From the NCBI GenBank assembly GCA_026770575.1, contig MU657194.1:378416-442415 (forward strand): a stretch of 64,000 nucleotides of DNA, in the 5' to 3' direction. Positions 13,893 through 24,818 of this stretch are shown one piece after another (the stretch's first letter is position 1; each line of letters begins with the position of its first letter). The position numbers were made by a program, and so were the translations under genes. This DNA is from Pelagophyceae sp. CCMP2097. Taxonomy: Eukaryota; Sar; Pelagophyceae. The notes under the pieces are model-generated. The model did no database searches and was not told where the DNA came from. It saw only the letters and a list, made by a program, of their open reading frames with translations.

Positions 13893-15118
13893 ATGGGTGC
13901 ATCCATGACGCGTGCTGCGCGGCTGGGCCTCTTGGCCGTCCTGGGCTGGCGCGCCGATGCCGAGGCGCGCTGCGCGACGAAGGAGGAACTCCCGGCGACC
14001 GGCGCGCCCCGCGACCGGTGCCGCGCCGCTGACGTCTACTCCAACACGACTTCGTTTGCGCAGTGCAGCCTCGGCGAGTGGCCCCGACGCCGATGCCGCG
14101 CCGAGGCTGCGCGTAGGATGCGACTGCTGCGCGACGCCGCGGGACTTTAGGCGAGTGCGAGTGCTGCGCAACGCCCCGGCCACGCTTCGAGCCCATGACT
14201 GGCGAAGAGCTCCAGAGGCGCTGCGTCGCGGCCGAGGCGCCGCACACCGGAGGTCCGTCGCTCGGAGGGGGTTTCAAAGGCCCGCCCGTTTTCAACGCTC
14301 GGGAGTCGTGAGGGTCGTCGTCAGGCTTGCGCGCCGTCTTCACCATCAGCACGGGCGGCTACGACGTGGCGTCGATTTCCGATGTCGCCTACGACGACGA
14401 AGACGGCATCGATTACCTCCTCTTCTGCGACGGCGGGCCGCTCGGGTCGTGCGAGCAGCTGCGTCTGCGCGCGGCGAGGCGGTGGCGAATCGTCGAGGTG
14501 CCTTTGACCGCCTTTGAAAGCTGCGGCGGCGACGCTCTCTGCGTCTCGCGCGACGTCAAGCTCCGGCCCCACCTCTACTTGGACCCAAAGTATGCGAAAT
14601 CCATTTATGTCGACGCCAACGTGCGAATCGTCGCGTCGCCCGCGCCTCTCTTCGGCGCAGTCGGCGGTGGAATCGACTTTGCTTCTTTTGAATACGACCG
14701 CGGCATCAAGGACGAGGCGGACCACGCCTACCTCTACCTCCGCCGCGCGCACCGCCTCCGCGAAACCAAGCTCGCCGCGAAACTCCGCTTTCGGATCCGC
14801 GCGCAGGTCAAGGCCTACGGCAAGATCCCAAAGACGGGCTACGGCAAGGTCCTCGTCCGGGCGCACACCACGCGGACGTGCAAATTCAGCGAGGTCTGGT
14901 GGCACGAGTTTGCAAACGGCGTGCCGCGCGACCAGCTCTCGCTTCTGTGGGCCGCCGGCGCCGCGAAACGCCACGGCTTCGTCCGCGCGTCGCTCAACCT
15001 CGGGCCCGGGCCGCGAAAGTGCACCTGCGCCGCCGACGACGTTAACTTCCAGGCCTTCTTCCAGCACATGGGCAACTCGAGGAAGCAGGGCGCGAGGAAG
15101 ACCGCGCCCGGGGCGTGA
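13893..15118 (+). CDS. Secreted DUF616-type glycosyltransferase-like protein
   Basis: The last exon (14325-15118) encodes about 264 residues resembling DUF616 (TOD1/MUCI70-type) proteins of the endomembrane system: an opening LRAVFTISTGGYDV, then YLLFCDGG, YVDANVRIV and a late RDQLSLLW. The family is considered glycosyltransferase-like; the substrate is unknown. The ATG at 13893 opens a signal-peptide-like stretch (MGASMTRAARLGLLAVLGWR). A Cys-rich middle exon (14151-14252, ECECCATPRPRFEP) joins in phase. The first intron can start at GT 14113 or at GC 14074; the latter gives the more natural CSLGECECC. The second intron is 14253-14324. The 5' exon structure is a model; the main domain is solid. 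The gene starts 300 bp after the dynein stop on the same strand. Confidence 0.7.
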
Positions 15119-15309
15119 CGACCCTTTCCACAGCCGCGCGGCACGGCTAGAGACATACCTTTTCCTCTCACAAAAGCCCGGCCGCCCCCTCGGCACGCCG
15201 CGGGCGTCGGACGACGGAGGGGACGAAGCACCCCAAACGGGACCTTCTTAAAGAGAAAACCCAGAGGGACCCTTCTCTGAAAAGTTTTCGGCGAGAATTG
15301 AGGTAACGC

Positions 15310-15997
15310 ATGCTGATCTGGGCCACCTTCGCGGCGGTGGCGGCCGCCGTGGCCCCGCAGCGGACGCGGGCGCGGACGCTGCAGCGCCGCGACGTCGGCG
15401 CCGTCGCCGCCGCCGTGACGCACCGGCGCCTCTGCCTCCTCGGAGCTGCCTCCGACGCGCTTCTCTCAGGCCTTCGGCGCGACGTTTGGCGCTAACGCGG
15501 CGAACGCGGGCGCGCTGACGACTGCGACGACTCTGGTTTCTGAATTGAAGACTTTAAAAGCGGACGTGCGCAGCGGCAAGATGGACGCGCCCGCGGTGCG
15601 CGCGGCCGTGTCCAAGACGTTGGAGCCGCTGCGCAACGGCATGGCGGCGAACCCGCAGAACACGGACGCGGCCAAGATCCAGCCGCTGCTGTTGAAGGGC
15701 CACATGCTTGAACTCGACGCCGCGCTCGGCCAGTGAGCGCCTTTGAACCACGAATCTCTCGGCCGAGCCCGCGCCCTTTGCGTTGCACCGCTCGCCTCAG
15801 GCCCGACGGCTTTGCGACGTACGTGTCCAAGTCGACGAAGGAGACGTACCCCGGCGGCAAGGTGGAGCGCGAGCTCGAAGAGGTGCGTGCGTTCTGGCCC
15901 CTCCTCGCGCGGGCGCCGCACCAAAGCGTAGGCGGTCGAGACGGCCGGCGACTACTGCGGCGCCATGGACTGCGACCTTCTCCTCATCTACCGCTAG
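15310..15997 (+). CDS. Small four-exon protein, possibly plastid-targeted
   Basis: Exons 15310-15414, 15470-15732, 15801-15882 and 15932-15997 join in phase at GT-AG sites to 171 residues. The N-terminus is Ala-rich and hydrophobic (MLIWATFAAVAAAVAPQRTR), then basic. The mature part is helical (LVSELKTLKADVRSGKMDAP; KIQPLLLKGHMLELDAAL). The C-terminus is ETYPGGKVERELEE followed by a two-Cys tail (DYCGAMDCDLLLIYR). Size and helical character recall small thylakoid-lumen photosystem II accessory proteins of red-lineage algae, but I cannot assign a family. If the 55-bp first intron is retained the frame shifts and ends, so splicing matters. The splice model is good; the function is open. Confidence 0.6.
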
Positions 15998-16090
15998 AGG
16001 CCGCCCGCGCCACGGGCGAAGCGCCCTCGAAGCAAGTCTCGGACGGTGCCGTCTGCCAAGATAAGATTAAGACAAACGCTCCGAGGGGCG

Positions 16091-18139
16091 TCAGTCCTCG
16101 TCGTCTCCCCAGTCGATTTGGAGCGGTTGCGCCGCGTCGACGGACCTCCGCGGCGTCTGCGGCCGCGGCATGTAATCGCATCGCTTCTCCATGGAAACTT
16201 TTGCCGCCGCCTCGTGGAACTCGTCCAAAGCGGCGAGGTCGCGCACCCTCGCCGAACGTCGCTCGTTGAGAGCCTCGGCGCCGAGTTTGAGGAAATACTG
16301 CACGAACTCGGGTCCGTTCACCGTGCCGCGCGAGCCAAACGCGTCGACGAGGGCGCCGAGGCCCCGCGGCGCGAGGTGGACGCCAAAGGCCCTCTTGACC
16401 TGCTCGCGCAGATGCCAAGGTTCCATCGCCTACGCCCAAGTGCTCAAAGTTGGGGGCAAGATCCTCGAATCCGCGGACCCCTCTGGCGAGGCGACGCACG
16501 GTGCTGGCGAAGCCTCTCAGGCCGGCTTGGCCGACGGCGCGAAAGGCCTGGTCCACGTAGGTGATCGAGGCCTTTGTGAGGCGCTTTTGCACGGCGACGA
16601 GGTCCGCGTGGCTGAAGTACGCTGCGACGTCGTTATTCGCCCGATGCCGCTCCCCGCTCGCCTCGGCGCGGTGCGCCGCCTTGCGCTGGAAATCGTGCAT
16701 CTCGGCCGATTGCCGCTTCAGAGCCGACCTGCGCAGCTGCACGCTTCTTCGGAAGAAGGCCTGGAGGAACTCTTGGCCGTCGACCGTCCCGTCGCCTTGC
16801 CTGTCAAAGACCGGCACCACGGCGTCCGCCTCGGCCTGCGTCAGCGCGTGGCTCGGAAAAGTCTTGTTCCACTGCGCGCAGAACAGGCGCGCGTCCAAGC
16901 GGCCGCGGAACGCTTGGGGCCAGGCGTCGTCGCGCGAAACGTGCCTACATCCTCACGTCGAGCCGGGAGCCTCCGCCGCGCCGCTCAACCTCTGGGATAC
17001 CGCTCGCGACTGTGTTTTGCGATTCGCCGGCGCGGCTCGTTGCAGGGCGGCGGCGGTGATCTTGCGCAGGCCGCGGCGGCGCGGCGTCGCCCGTGGGCTC
17101 ACAAACGATGACGAAGAAGAATCCGGCGACGGCGGCGCCGGCGACGACTGCGACCGGTGGAGCCGCGGCGACTTTTGCGCGCGGTGCGACCGAGGCGCCG
17201 CCGGGTTGCGCGGCGCCGCGAACCGCGGCGGCGGCCGCGGCCGCGGCGTCCGAGGTTTCTTCGGTGGTCGCGGCGCGAGGCCGCCGAGGGGCCGGCTCTC
17301 GACGGATGGCGGGTTGATGTCCGCCGCCGCCGCGCGCGCGCGCTCCTGCGCGCGCTGCGCCCGCAGCGCCGCGTCGTCGCAGCGGCGGCGGGTCTCGTCG
17401 GCCTCATCAACCAGGTCTGCCACGAGCCTTTCGCGGTGCTTCAACGCGCGCTCGACGCGGTCCACGTCGCTGCGCACGCGCGCCACGCGGCCCCGCAGCG
17501 CCGCAGCAAACGGCTCCAGGCGCGATGCCGCTTCGCCCGCGCCTAGCAGAAAACGGTCTGCATACGGCTGCGGGCGACGCGGCTGCGGGCGGCGACGGTC
17601 CGTCTCCCGCTCCCCGAGACGGTCGGACACGGCGGCGCGCAGAACTGGAGGACGCGCGCGTCGGGCTCGGCGCCCTCGAGGACCGCGGCGAGGGACGCCG
17701 CGAGATCGGGGTCGAGGGGCTCGCATTCGTCGTCGAGCGGGCCGTCGTAGTCATCGTCGAGCTCTGCGTCTTGCGACAGCGTCACGGACCGGACGGCGTC
17801 GAAGAGGGCATCGCTCTCGACGTCGCGGCCGGCGGCGCGCGCGTGCGTTTCGACGTCGAGGTCTGCCGCCGCGAGGCGGGCGAGCAAGGGCCCGAGCGCA
17901 GCGCGCCAGACGGCGAGCTGGCCCCGCGCCTCGGCCACGTCCGTCAGCGCCTCGAGGGCCCCGGCGCGCCGCCGCACGACCGCGAGCTCGCGCAGGAGCC
18001 ACGCCGTGCGTGCGGCGCCGGCGTCGTCCGTCGCGTCGTCGAGCGGGGCTGCCGCGCCGCGCCGCACCATCGAGTCATCGCCGTGCGAAACGTCGTCGCC
18101 GTGCGACAACGCCGCGCCGCCCGGGCGCGGCGCAAGCAT
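16091..18139 (-). CDS. Coiled-coil / EF-hand protein
   Basis: Model, reading down the minus strand: exon 1 18139-17629, exon 2 17542-16990, exon 3 16944-16500, exon 4 16429-16091. Exon 1 is acidic and helical. Exon 2 has a coiled coil (RVARVRSDVDRVERALKHRE) and a Pro/Arg/Ser-rich linker. Exon 3 carries a Ca2+-loop (DRQGDGTVDGQEF) preceded by FCAQWNKTFP. Exon 4 has a degenerate EF-like helix pair (LGALVDAFGSRGTVNGPEF, with the acidic loop largely lost). Introns 2 and 3 (45 and 70 bp) match phase and family spacing well. Intron 1 has a weak donor (GTCCGA), so exons 1-2 could be another gene. A calcium-regulated cytoskeletal or flagellar role is plausible but unproven. Confidence 0.6.
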
Positions 18140-18574
18140 CGCCGGACGCGCGCCGGCGCTTCGCGACCTCCCGTCCACCAATGAGCCTTCTCCGGGCTGA
18201 CCGTTTCTCAGAGACCCTGGGAGAGATCGGGAATGATTGGGGCTCTTTATCTTCCAAGCGTTGCCTCCGACGTGAAAGAACGGACCACGCGCGAGCTCTC
18301 GGCGGTGTGACCCTTTCTAAAGGTTTGGAACATGTGGACCGGGCCTCGAATCGAAAGGAATCTGTTAAGGGCAGCGTCCCGCGACGTCGCTGGTCGGACG
18401 AATGTGGGGTCTTCAGACCGCGGCACTGCCGCGTCGGCTTACGCGCGTCACCGCAGCGTTGGCCTCGAGGTTTTCGGTCGCGTCCGTTTGCCGGAGCGCC
18501 TACTGCGCGGTCCTAGGCGAGCATGGCGAGCATGTTGGCGGCCCCTTGGCCGCCGGCGACATCGTGGAGACGCA
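18140..18574. other. Intergenic, no feature seen
   Basis: This 435-bp gap lies between the 5' end of the EF-hand gene and the 3' end of the MYND-Sel1 gene. I see no open frame with family similarity, no RNA gene and no repeat. Confidence 0.4.
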
Positions 18575-19726
18575 CTATCCTCGCATGATCCACCAGAGCA
18601 CGCCGGCGACAATCACGACAAGGACGCCGATCTTGGCGTCAGGGTACGCGACGTTTGCTCGCGCCTGGGCCGCTGCCTCGATGCGCGCCGCGAGCTCTTC
18701 GACCTTCGCCGCAGCCGTGGGGTGCCCCTTGGCCGCGGCGCGCGGCGCTCCGCCTCGTGGTAGTCCCGCGGCACGCCGTGGCCGTTTATATAACAAGAGC
18801 TGAAGTGGAAGAGCGCGTCCGCGTCGCCCTGCGCCGCGGCGAGGCCCCACCACCGCGCCGCTTCGTTGTACGACTGCGCCACGCCCTCGCCGAGGTAGGA
18901 AATCCTGCCAATAATGTATTGAGCGCTAGGATAGCCTCGGTCGGCCGCGCGCTGAATCCACCGCAGTGCGGTCTTCTTGTCCATCTTGACGCCTTTGCCG
19001 TATTTATAACAAAATCCCAACGTTAACTGAGCTTGCTGCATGTCCTTGCGCCGCCGCGAGCCGGTACACTTCGACCGCCCGCTTTGGGCTCTCCTCGAGA
19101 CCCAAGTCGCCTTCACGGTACAAATCTCCGAGGATTTTCTGTGCCCCGGCGTGCCCCTTGTCCACGTGCTTCTGCAGCCGGCCCAGCAACTCCGCATTCG
19201 ACGTGGCGGCTGGCGCTCGGCAGAGCGGGCATCGGTTGTCGTACTCTTTTGCACTTGACGGAGCAGTCCACATAGATCTTCATGCAGCAGCACACATAGG
19301 ATATCTGCCTTTGAGATTCGACCGGAAGGAGGTCCAGGCAGATGCCGCACGTGCCGCGCCAGTCCGGCGTGTCGTCGTTGAGCCCGGTGGCCTTGACGAC
19401 GATCGAGTCCGGCGTGTCGTCGTTGAGCCCGGTGGCCTTGACGACGATCGCCTTGTCCGTCCGAACAGCCGATAAGCGCGCCGCCCCCTTGGAGCCCTCC
19501 ACCGGCGCGGGGTCGGCGAAGACGGCCGGCTCCTCCTTGATCTTCAGCTTCGCCGGCATGAGCTCGTCTGCCTGCACTTCTCCTTGTGCCCGAGCTCACG
19601 CCAGTCTACGAGCTGGCACGCCTTGGAGCAGTAGTGGCGGGATTTGCACTTGGTGCAGTGCTTGCCTCCCGGCGCGGCGCAGACGCAGCACAGCTCGCGG
19701 ACGGCGGCCGGTGGCGGATCGTCCAT
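18575..19726 (-). pseudogene. MYND-RING-Sel1 tail-anchored protein, frame broken
   Basis: Reading down the minus strand from ATG 19726: a MYND zinc finger with CCVC, CTKC, YCSKAC and GHKEKC; a RING-like finger opening with CGICLDLL and closing with CPLCR; Sel1 repeats (GHAGAQKILGDLY; YPSAQYIIGRISYLGEGV; DADALFHFSSCYINGHGV); and a C-terminal membrane anchor (IGVLVVIVAGVLWWIMRG). The pieces lie in different frames. Changes occur near 19612 (after the last MYND Cys), at an AAAA run near 19250, near 19040 (within GHA/QAQLTLG) and near 18735. None has usable GT/GC-AG sites, and each is repaired by one base. This is either a recent pseudogene or an assembly-indel cluster. An intact protein would be a membrane-anchored ubiquitin-ligase-like scaffold (inference). 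Confidence 0.7.
19362..19450 (-). repeat. 45-bp tandem duplication in coding frame
   Basis: Two near-identical 45-bp copies (19362-19406 and 19407-19450) encode a repeated 15-residue block ending TGLNDDTPD, just before the RING-like finger of the MYND-Sel1 gene. The unit is a multiple of three, so it preserves frame. Confidence 0.9.
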
Positions 19727-19939
19727 CGTGCCGTGGCGGCGGCGGCGGCGGCACGGGCTTGGGCTTTCGGCGCCCGGGCAGCGCCGCTGCGTGGCGGTCC
19801 GTCGAGTGCTCGTCAGATCCCTTGAAATTTTCAAAAGTGCAATTAAAAGTGCAATTAAAAGTGCTGTTTGGCGATTCTTTGGCGATCAAAGAGTCTCCGC
19901 GCGCCGAGTCTTGCTCCCGTCCACGCCTCTCTCGTCAAG

Positions 19940-20725
19940 ATGGGCAAAGGCAAGCCGAATGGGATCTGCGCCGGGCGCAAGCTCAAGATGCACCGCCGCG
20001 AGCAGCGATGGGCACGCATCCGCGTCCCACGCGAGCCGAAGTCGATGAGGGCCAAAGTCGATGGGTTCCAAAGGTCGAGGCCACCGGAGGCCGCGCGGGG
20101 CCGCTGCCGGCGCTGACGCGCTGACGGCGGCCCTCGGTGGACGGCGGGCCCCGACGGCCGCCCGGAAGCCGCCCCGGGCGGGCGCGCCCGAGGGACACTA
20201 CACGGCGCGGGAGAGGCGGCCCATGTATCGCACGGTTCCATGGCTCTCCCGGAGGAGTGCCTCGCCGCGGTGCACCGCGCGGGGTCTTCGCGGCGGGGCT
20301 GTGGACCGTTTGTCCGAGAGGTCGTTGCGACGCGAGTTGCTTTCTCACCGCTCCCACCATAGGCGAACAAGCAGTACTCCAAGTCGCACAACATCTCCAA
20401 GTACGCCAAGCCGTTTGGGTGCGCTTCGCACGCCAAGGGCATTGTCCTGGAAAAGATCGGCATCGAAGCGAAGCAGCCGAACTCGGCCATTCGCAAGTGC
20501 GTGCGCGTCCAGCTCATCAAGAACGGCAAGAAGATCGCCGCCTTCGTGCCGCGCGACGGCTGCCTGAACTACGTCGACGAGAACGACGAGGTGCTCGTCG
20601 CCGGGTTCGGCCGCAGGGGCCACGCCGTCGGAGACATCCCCGGCGTCCGCTTCAAGATCGCAAAGGTCGCCGGCGTCGCGCTCCTCGCGCTCTACAAGGA
20701 GAAGAAGGAGAAGCCGCGCTCGTAA
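19940..20725 (+). CDS. RPS23: 40S ribosomal protein S23 (uS12)
   Basis: This is the decoding-centre protein of the small ribosomal subunit. Exon 1 (19940-20011) gives [20 protein letters not shown] plus EQRW. Exon 2 (20363-20725) gives ANKQYSKSH, then the near-invariant core [20 protein letters not shown] and ends KEKKEKPRS. The joined product is 144 residues, normal for the family. The conserved join (EQRW then ANKQY) requires a GC donor at 20012 (GCACGC) and an AG acceptor at 20361-20362, i.e. a GC-AG intron. At 351 bp it is long for this window. The next GT downstream would insert extra residues into a highly conserved region. Confidence 0.97.
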
Positions 20726-20965
20726 GCGCTGCGTAACTTTCATTCGGGTGAAACACGCATTCTCCGGAGGGACGCAACGAATCAGTACAAGAAAGACCGG
20801 GGCCCACTTCCGCAAGGGCTCGTGCAGCGGGGACCATTAGCGTCGGGCCGGTCAAAGAAACATATTGTCATTACCACTTGAGGCGACGTCGTACATGGGT
20901 TAAAACGTGCGCCTCTGGCGCGTCGCGGGGGCGGCCGCGAGGCGCCTATTCGGCGGTCCTATGGG

Positions 20966-22031
20966 CTACTCGTCGGCCTGGGCGTCTGCGGTCCAGAGCG
21001 TGAGGTTGTCGCGGAGGAGCTGCATGATCAGAGTAGAGTCCTTGTACGACTCCTCCGACAGAGTGTCCAGCTCGGCGATGGCGTCGTCAAAGGCCTCCTT
21101 GGCGACAGTGCAGGCGCGGTCCGGCGAGTCGAGAATCTCGTAGTAGAAGACGGAAAAATTCAAAGCGAGGCCGAGGCGGATCGGGTGCGTCGGCGGCAGC
21201 GCGCCCGCAGATTTCTTGGACGCCGCCTGATACGCAGCCAGCGCCGCCGCCGTCGAAGCGTCGCGGTCGCCTAGTAGACGCGCGTAAGCGGGGGAGACGG
21301 TGCATGCCCCTGTCCGGCGCGGCCTTCTCACCTCCTGCCTGGAACTCTGCCAGGTAGCGGTGGTAGTCTCCCGCCATCTTGTGGTAGAAGACGGCGCCCT
21401 CGTCCGTCTTCGCGCCGGGGACGAGGCGGTCGGTGATGATGCCCAGAATCTCGCCGCAGATTTCGATCAGCTCGCCCTCCTGCAAAAGCCATCAGCGGGC
21501 GGCGATGCACGCACGTCGGGTGTCCTTCAGGGACGTTCTCGCCGGCTCGGGACGATCTCGGGACGTCTCGGCGGCTCGGCCCGCTTTTGGGACGCTGGTC
21601 CTCGCGATGTGCGCGCGGTACTTTGCTACAGTGGGCACGCGCGCCGACTCCTTGTCTTCGTTCTGCTCAATGCTCGAAATGACACGCCAAGACGCGCGCC
21701 GCGACCCGATGATGTTCTTGTACCTGGCCAAGGGGCGTCGCGCGGGACCCAACGCCGACGGATCGCGGGGCGCGGCCCGCGGCCCGCGGTCCCGCGACGC
21801 CAGCGACCCCGGCGACGCACGCGACGGAGAGCAGGTTGCGCTCCTCGACGGAGAGGTCCTGCCCCGAGCTCGCGACGTCCTTCATGTGCTTGACCTGCAG
21901 GGGTCGACGTCGGGGAGACCCATGTGCGCCCCGTCCGAAATAAGGCGGCGCGGACGCACCATCTCGTCGAAGCGCTCGGCCTGCTCCGCGAGCTTGGCGA
22001 GGAACACGAAGTTGTCGCGGGAGACGTCCAT
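20966..22031 (-). CDS. 14-3-3 phosphopeptide-binding protein
   Basis: This is a dimeric adaptor that binds phosphoserine/threonine motifs. Exons read downward: 22031-21960, 21894-21821, 21723-21606, 21479-21332, 21270-20966, joining to 238 residues (family about 240-250). Diagnostic blocks: [80 protein letters not shown] and [14 protein letters not shown]. Introns 1, 2 and 4 are GT-AG. Intron 3 (21605-21480) works only with a GC donor (GCGAGG), giving [13 protein letters not shown], which matches the usual YRxKIExEL pattern. The amphipathic ligand groove residues (the RY near GDYHRY; NLT near the end) are present. Confidence 0.96.
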
Positions 22032-22320
22032 CTTCCGAGTGGCTCGATGCCTCGGAAGCGCTAATTCCTAGAGGCAGACCTCGCAAAACGGCTCGGCCAC
22101 CGGCGGGATTTGCGAAACGGGCAGGGGGGCGGATCCGTCTCGTGGCATCCGACGACGAACCGGACGGACCCGCACGCGGGCGCCGTCGACGCACACTGCG
22201 CACGTTTAAGCACGTCAGATTCAGAAATCTCTTGGACCACTGCCAGTGAGCGCGGAATTCCGACAGTCGCTAAAAAAGGTAGGATTAGTTTCGTGTCGTC
22301 CAGGAAATTCAAGCGGAATG

Positions 22321-23222
22321 CAGCTTGTGCCGCGACTCGACCCCCGTCTTTCAGCAAACGCGCGAAAGGGAAACGCGCCTCTCTGTCGCCCCGCCCGTGG
22401 CCCTCCTGCCCAAATGTTGCTTTCTTTATGTAAGAATCGAGCGGAAATTTCGGAAACTCGTCGATGCCGCGCGTTAAGAAAAGCCCGGCACCGAATTTGT
22501 CGAGATTGAATTGAAGAACGGCTGATAAAGCCGCCGACGCCACTCGCCACCCACAAGGCTTCCCCTACAAACCGACCAAAGAGCCAAAGTGTTTAGCCTC
22601 CCTTCCTTGCACGAGGCGGTCAAGAGCAATTATGCGCACAAACCACCGCCACAGGCATGGGCATCCACAGCCTTTTGGCCTGGTAGCCCGTCTTTGCCAC
22701 CGTTTTGGCGGGCACTCCCTATTGGGCCAGCCCCACCCAGGGTGGATTTTAAGCAAGCAACGGCCAAAAGAAAATCGTGTTGTCGGATTATTTGACATAT
22801 AGCCAATTGGGTAAGTCCCTGCAGCTTGTGCCGCGACTCGACCCCCGTCTTTCAGCAAACGCGCGAAAGGGAAGCGCGCCTCTCTGTCGCCCCGCCCGTG
22901 GCCCTCCTGCCCAAACGTTGCTTTCTTTATGTAAGTATCGAGCGGAAATTTCGGAACTCGTCGATGCCGCGCGTTTAGAAAAGCCCGGCACCGAATTTGT
23001 CGAGATTGAATTGAAGAACGGCCAAACAAAAAAAACTTGTTGTCGGATTATTTGACATATAGCCAGATGGGTAAGTCCCTGCAGCTTGTGCCGCGACTCG
23101 ACCCCCGTCTTGGTAAGTCCCTGCAGCTTGTGCCGCGACTCGACCCCCGTCTTTCAGCAAACGCGCGAAAGGGAAACGCGCCACTCTGCCGCCCCGCCCT
23201 CGGCCCTCCTGCCCAAACGATG
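22321..23222 (+). repeat. Direct-repeat array of about 200-bp units
   Basis: A unit beginning CAGCTTGTGCCGCGACTCGA occurs at 22321-22522 and 22822-23022 almost intact, as a stub at 23082-23111, and as a partial copy at 23124-23222. A second module containing GGATTATTTGACATATAGCC precedes the copies at about 22822 and 23082. The spacing suggests nested duplication rather than a simple tandem array. The copies differ by scattered substitutions, so they are not recent assembly duplicates. Confidence 0.85.
22722..22761 (+). repeat. Dispersed 40-bp repeat, copy 1
   Basis: The sequence GGGCCAGCCCCACCCAGGGT followed by GGATTTTAAGCAAGCAAC recurs at 30067-30107 with one base change. The last 24 bp also occur in reverse orientation at 53515-53538. 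Confidence 0.85.
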
Positions 23223-23642
23223 TTTTTTAATCACGCATACTGGACGACCCGGCCAACTTCCCATAAGTCCATAAACCCCGGCCAAAAATCGAAGTACGAA
23301 AACAAAAAGCGGGAAAATCAAAAAGTACGAAAATCCCACTCTTAACCCCTCCCAGTTTGTGCACACCAAAAATTCCGACTTCCCGCCGAAAATCGTAGAT
23401 TCTGGGCTCCATTTCAACTGAAATGGAGCCAATAACCTTGATTTTCACATGAAATAGAGTCAAATCTCTTGATTTTCACACGAAATTGCTGGATTTAAAT
23501 TATTGAGTGACGTTTTGGAAATATTGAAAAAGTCCATTTTTTTAAAAATATTTCCCGCCCACAGAAACGGAACAGCGAAACCGAAAGTGGGTTTTCCCGT
23601 GGGGTGCAAACCGGGAAAGTGGCCGGGTCGTCCAGTAATAGG

Positions 23643-23938
23643 AATTCCTAGGCAAAAAAAGTACTGTCGCAAAAGGCAATGCGCAGTTGACTGCATATGC
23701 CAGAAGAGTTGCAGACTGCACCAAACTCCCGCCCAAGGTGCTGAGCTTGTGCAATTACGACCCCAATATTTTTGCTGATGGACTTCATGTCGTCACTTAT
23801 GCAGTTGGACAAAAAGCCAAGTCCAACAACCTCGCGGTCAATCCGAAACATATCTGGAAAACGACCAGTAAAGTGGCGGATGTGAACATTGTTTGGATCG
23901 GAGCTTTCGATTTATCCAAAACAAAATTGAAAAAATAG
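23643..23938 (+). other. AT-rich open frame of unknown origin
   Basis: An open frame of nearly 100 codons ends at 23936-23938. Readable stretches include KLPPKVLSLCNYDPNIFADG and VADVNIVWIGAFDLSKTK. Codons are A/T-ending, unlike every confident gene in the window. There is no clear ATG and no family I recognise. It could be a remnant of a mobile element or a transferred gene, or chance in an AT-rich insert. Confidence 0.3.
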
Positions 23939-24022
23939 CGCTTCGTAGCAATTTAGTCGTCGTCGACAAAAAAAAAAACATGGTCATCTAAAACTTAAAT
24001 CATTAAAAGAACGGTTTTTAGA

Positions 24023-24699
24023 ATGTCGACTCGGACCCATGCAACGATCCTGCTATTTGTAGCTTTCTTGCTGGTGCTGTGCGCACGAGCCTCGGTGCGA
24101 ACTGTTTGGAGGGACGGAAGGCTGTGGCACTGTGATTGGTGGCTGAGCACGCAGCCTCGAGCGAGTGACCACGGCACACAAGGTTTTCGCAGAGCATGTG
24201 TCCCTCCCGTGGCCAGTGGCTCGTTACGGCATTTGCGGTCTCGTCGGCCTTTGCGCCGCAACAGCCGAAGCGCGCGGCCCCGCCGCGGCGCGAAGGTAGT
24301 GTCGCTAAAATTTGGCGACGCCTGGTCACGGTTGTTGTGCGCCCGACCGGCGTTGTCACGCGGCCACACCTCTGCCTGGCATGCACGGCTTGGGGGCCCT
24401 TCGCCGATCGCTCCTTGACCGACGGCTCGCGAGGACCCAGGCTCGCGAGGACTGGTTTCAAGCCACCGGCCGTCGACGCGTGCGCGGGGTCCTCAAACGC
24501 GGCGGCTGTCCGTCCGCGGCATCCGTCCGCGGCAAAGGCCTTGAAACGCGGCGACGCCCGGGCGACCTTTGCGGATCAGGAGCTTCTGGATCGGCGGCTT
24601 TTGGAACAAGCCTGCGGCGTCGAGTCGGCGGCCGTCGGCGCGTTGCCCATTACTGGTCCGCCGCGAAGTGCGCCGCGGCGCCACGCCGAGTCGTTGTAG
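24023..24699 (+). CDS. Weak overlapping frames with targeting-like N-termini
   Basis: Two candidates overlap in different frames. ATG 24023 opens 131 codons with a strong signal-peptide-like start (HATILLFVAFLLVLCARA). ATG 24196 opens 167 codons with a hydrophobic start and a SAFAPQQP motif resembling the plastid bipartite-targeting motif of stramenopiles. Neither downstream part matches a family I know, and no splice model is convincing. At most one is likely to be a real first exon. Confidence 0.3.
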
Positions 24700-24818
24700 C
24701 CCAGCAGTGCCACGCTATCCTAAGGGGCACGAGCAGCATCTCGAGAGGCATCTCCTCCGCGCACCGTCTCCATCTGCCGTACCGCATATCCCCTCGCCCG
24801 GGCGAAGTCTCAAAGGTT

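Larger units (their letters stand above)
22032..24022. other. Repeat-rich intergenic accessory stretch
   Basis: About 2 kb separates the 14-3-3 start from the next candidate frame. It holds the direct-repeat block at 22321-23222, one copy of a dispersed repeat at 22722-22761, and a conspicuously AT-rich segment from about 23220 to 24020 with a short open frame. I see no terminal inverted repeats or transposase. The segment before 22321 shows nothing recognisable. Confidence 0.6.

Noticed and set aside
14113..14150. GT donor at 14113 for the DUF616 gene as the only option.
   Set aside because: An equally phased GC donor at 14074 gives a more natural Cys-rich join, so I kept both and did not count this intron among the firm GC-AG set.
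12109..14352. A 747-codon minus-strand open frame antisense to the dynein 3' exon and beyond.
   Set aside because: It is Arg/Pro/Ala-rich, opposite a strongly conserved dynein exon, has no family blocks and is typical of GC-rich antisense shadow frames.
23503..23778. Additional short open frame in the AT-rich island.
   Set aside because: It overlaps the better frame at 23643-23938, lacks any recognisable block and has a low-complexity Lys/Phe start.
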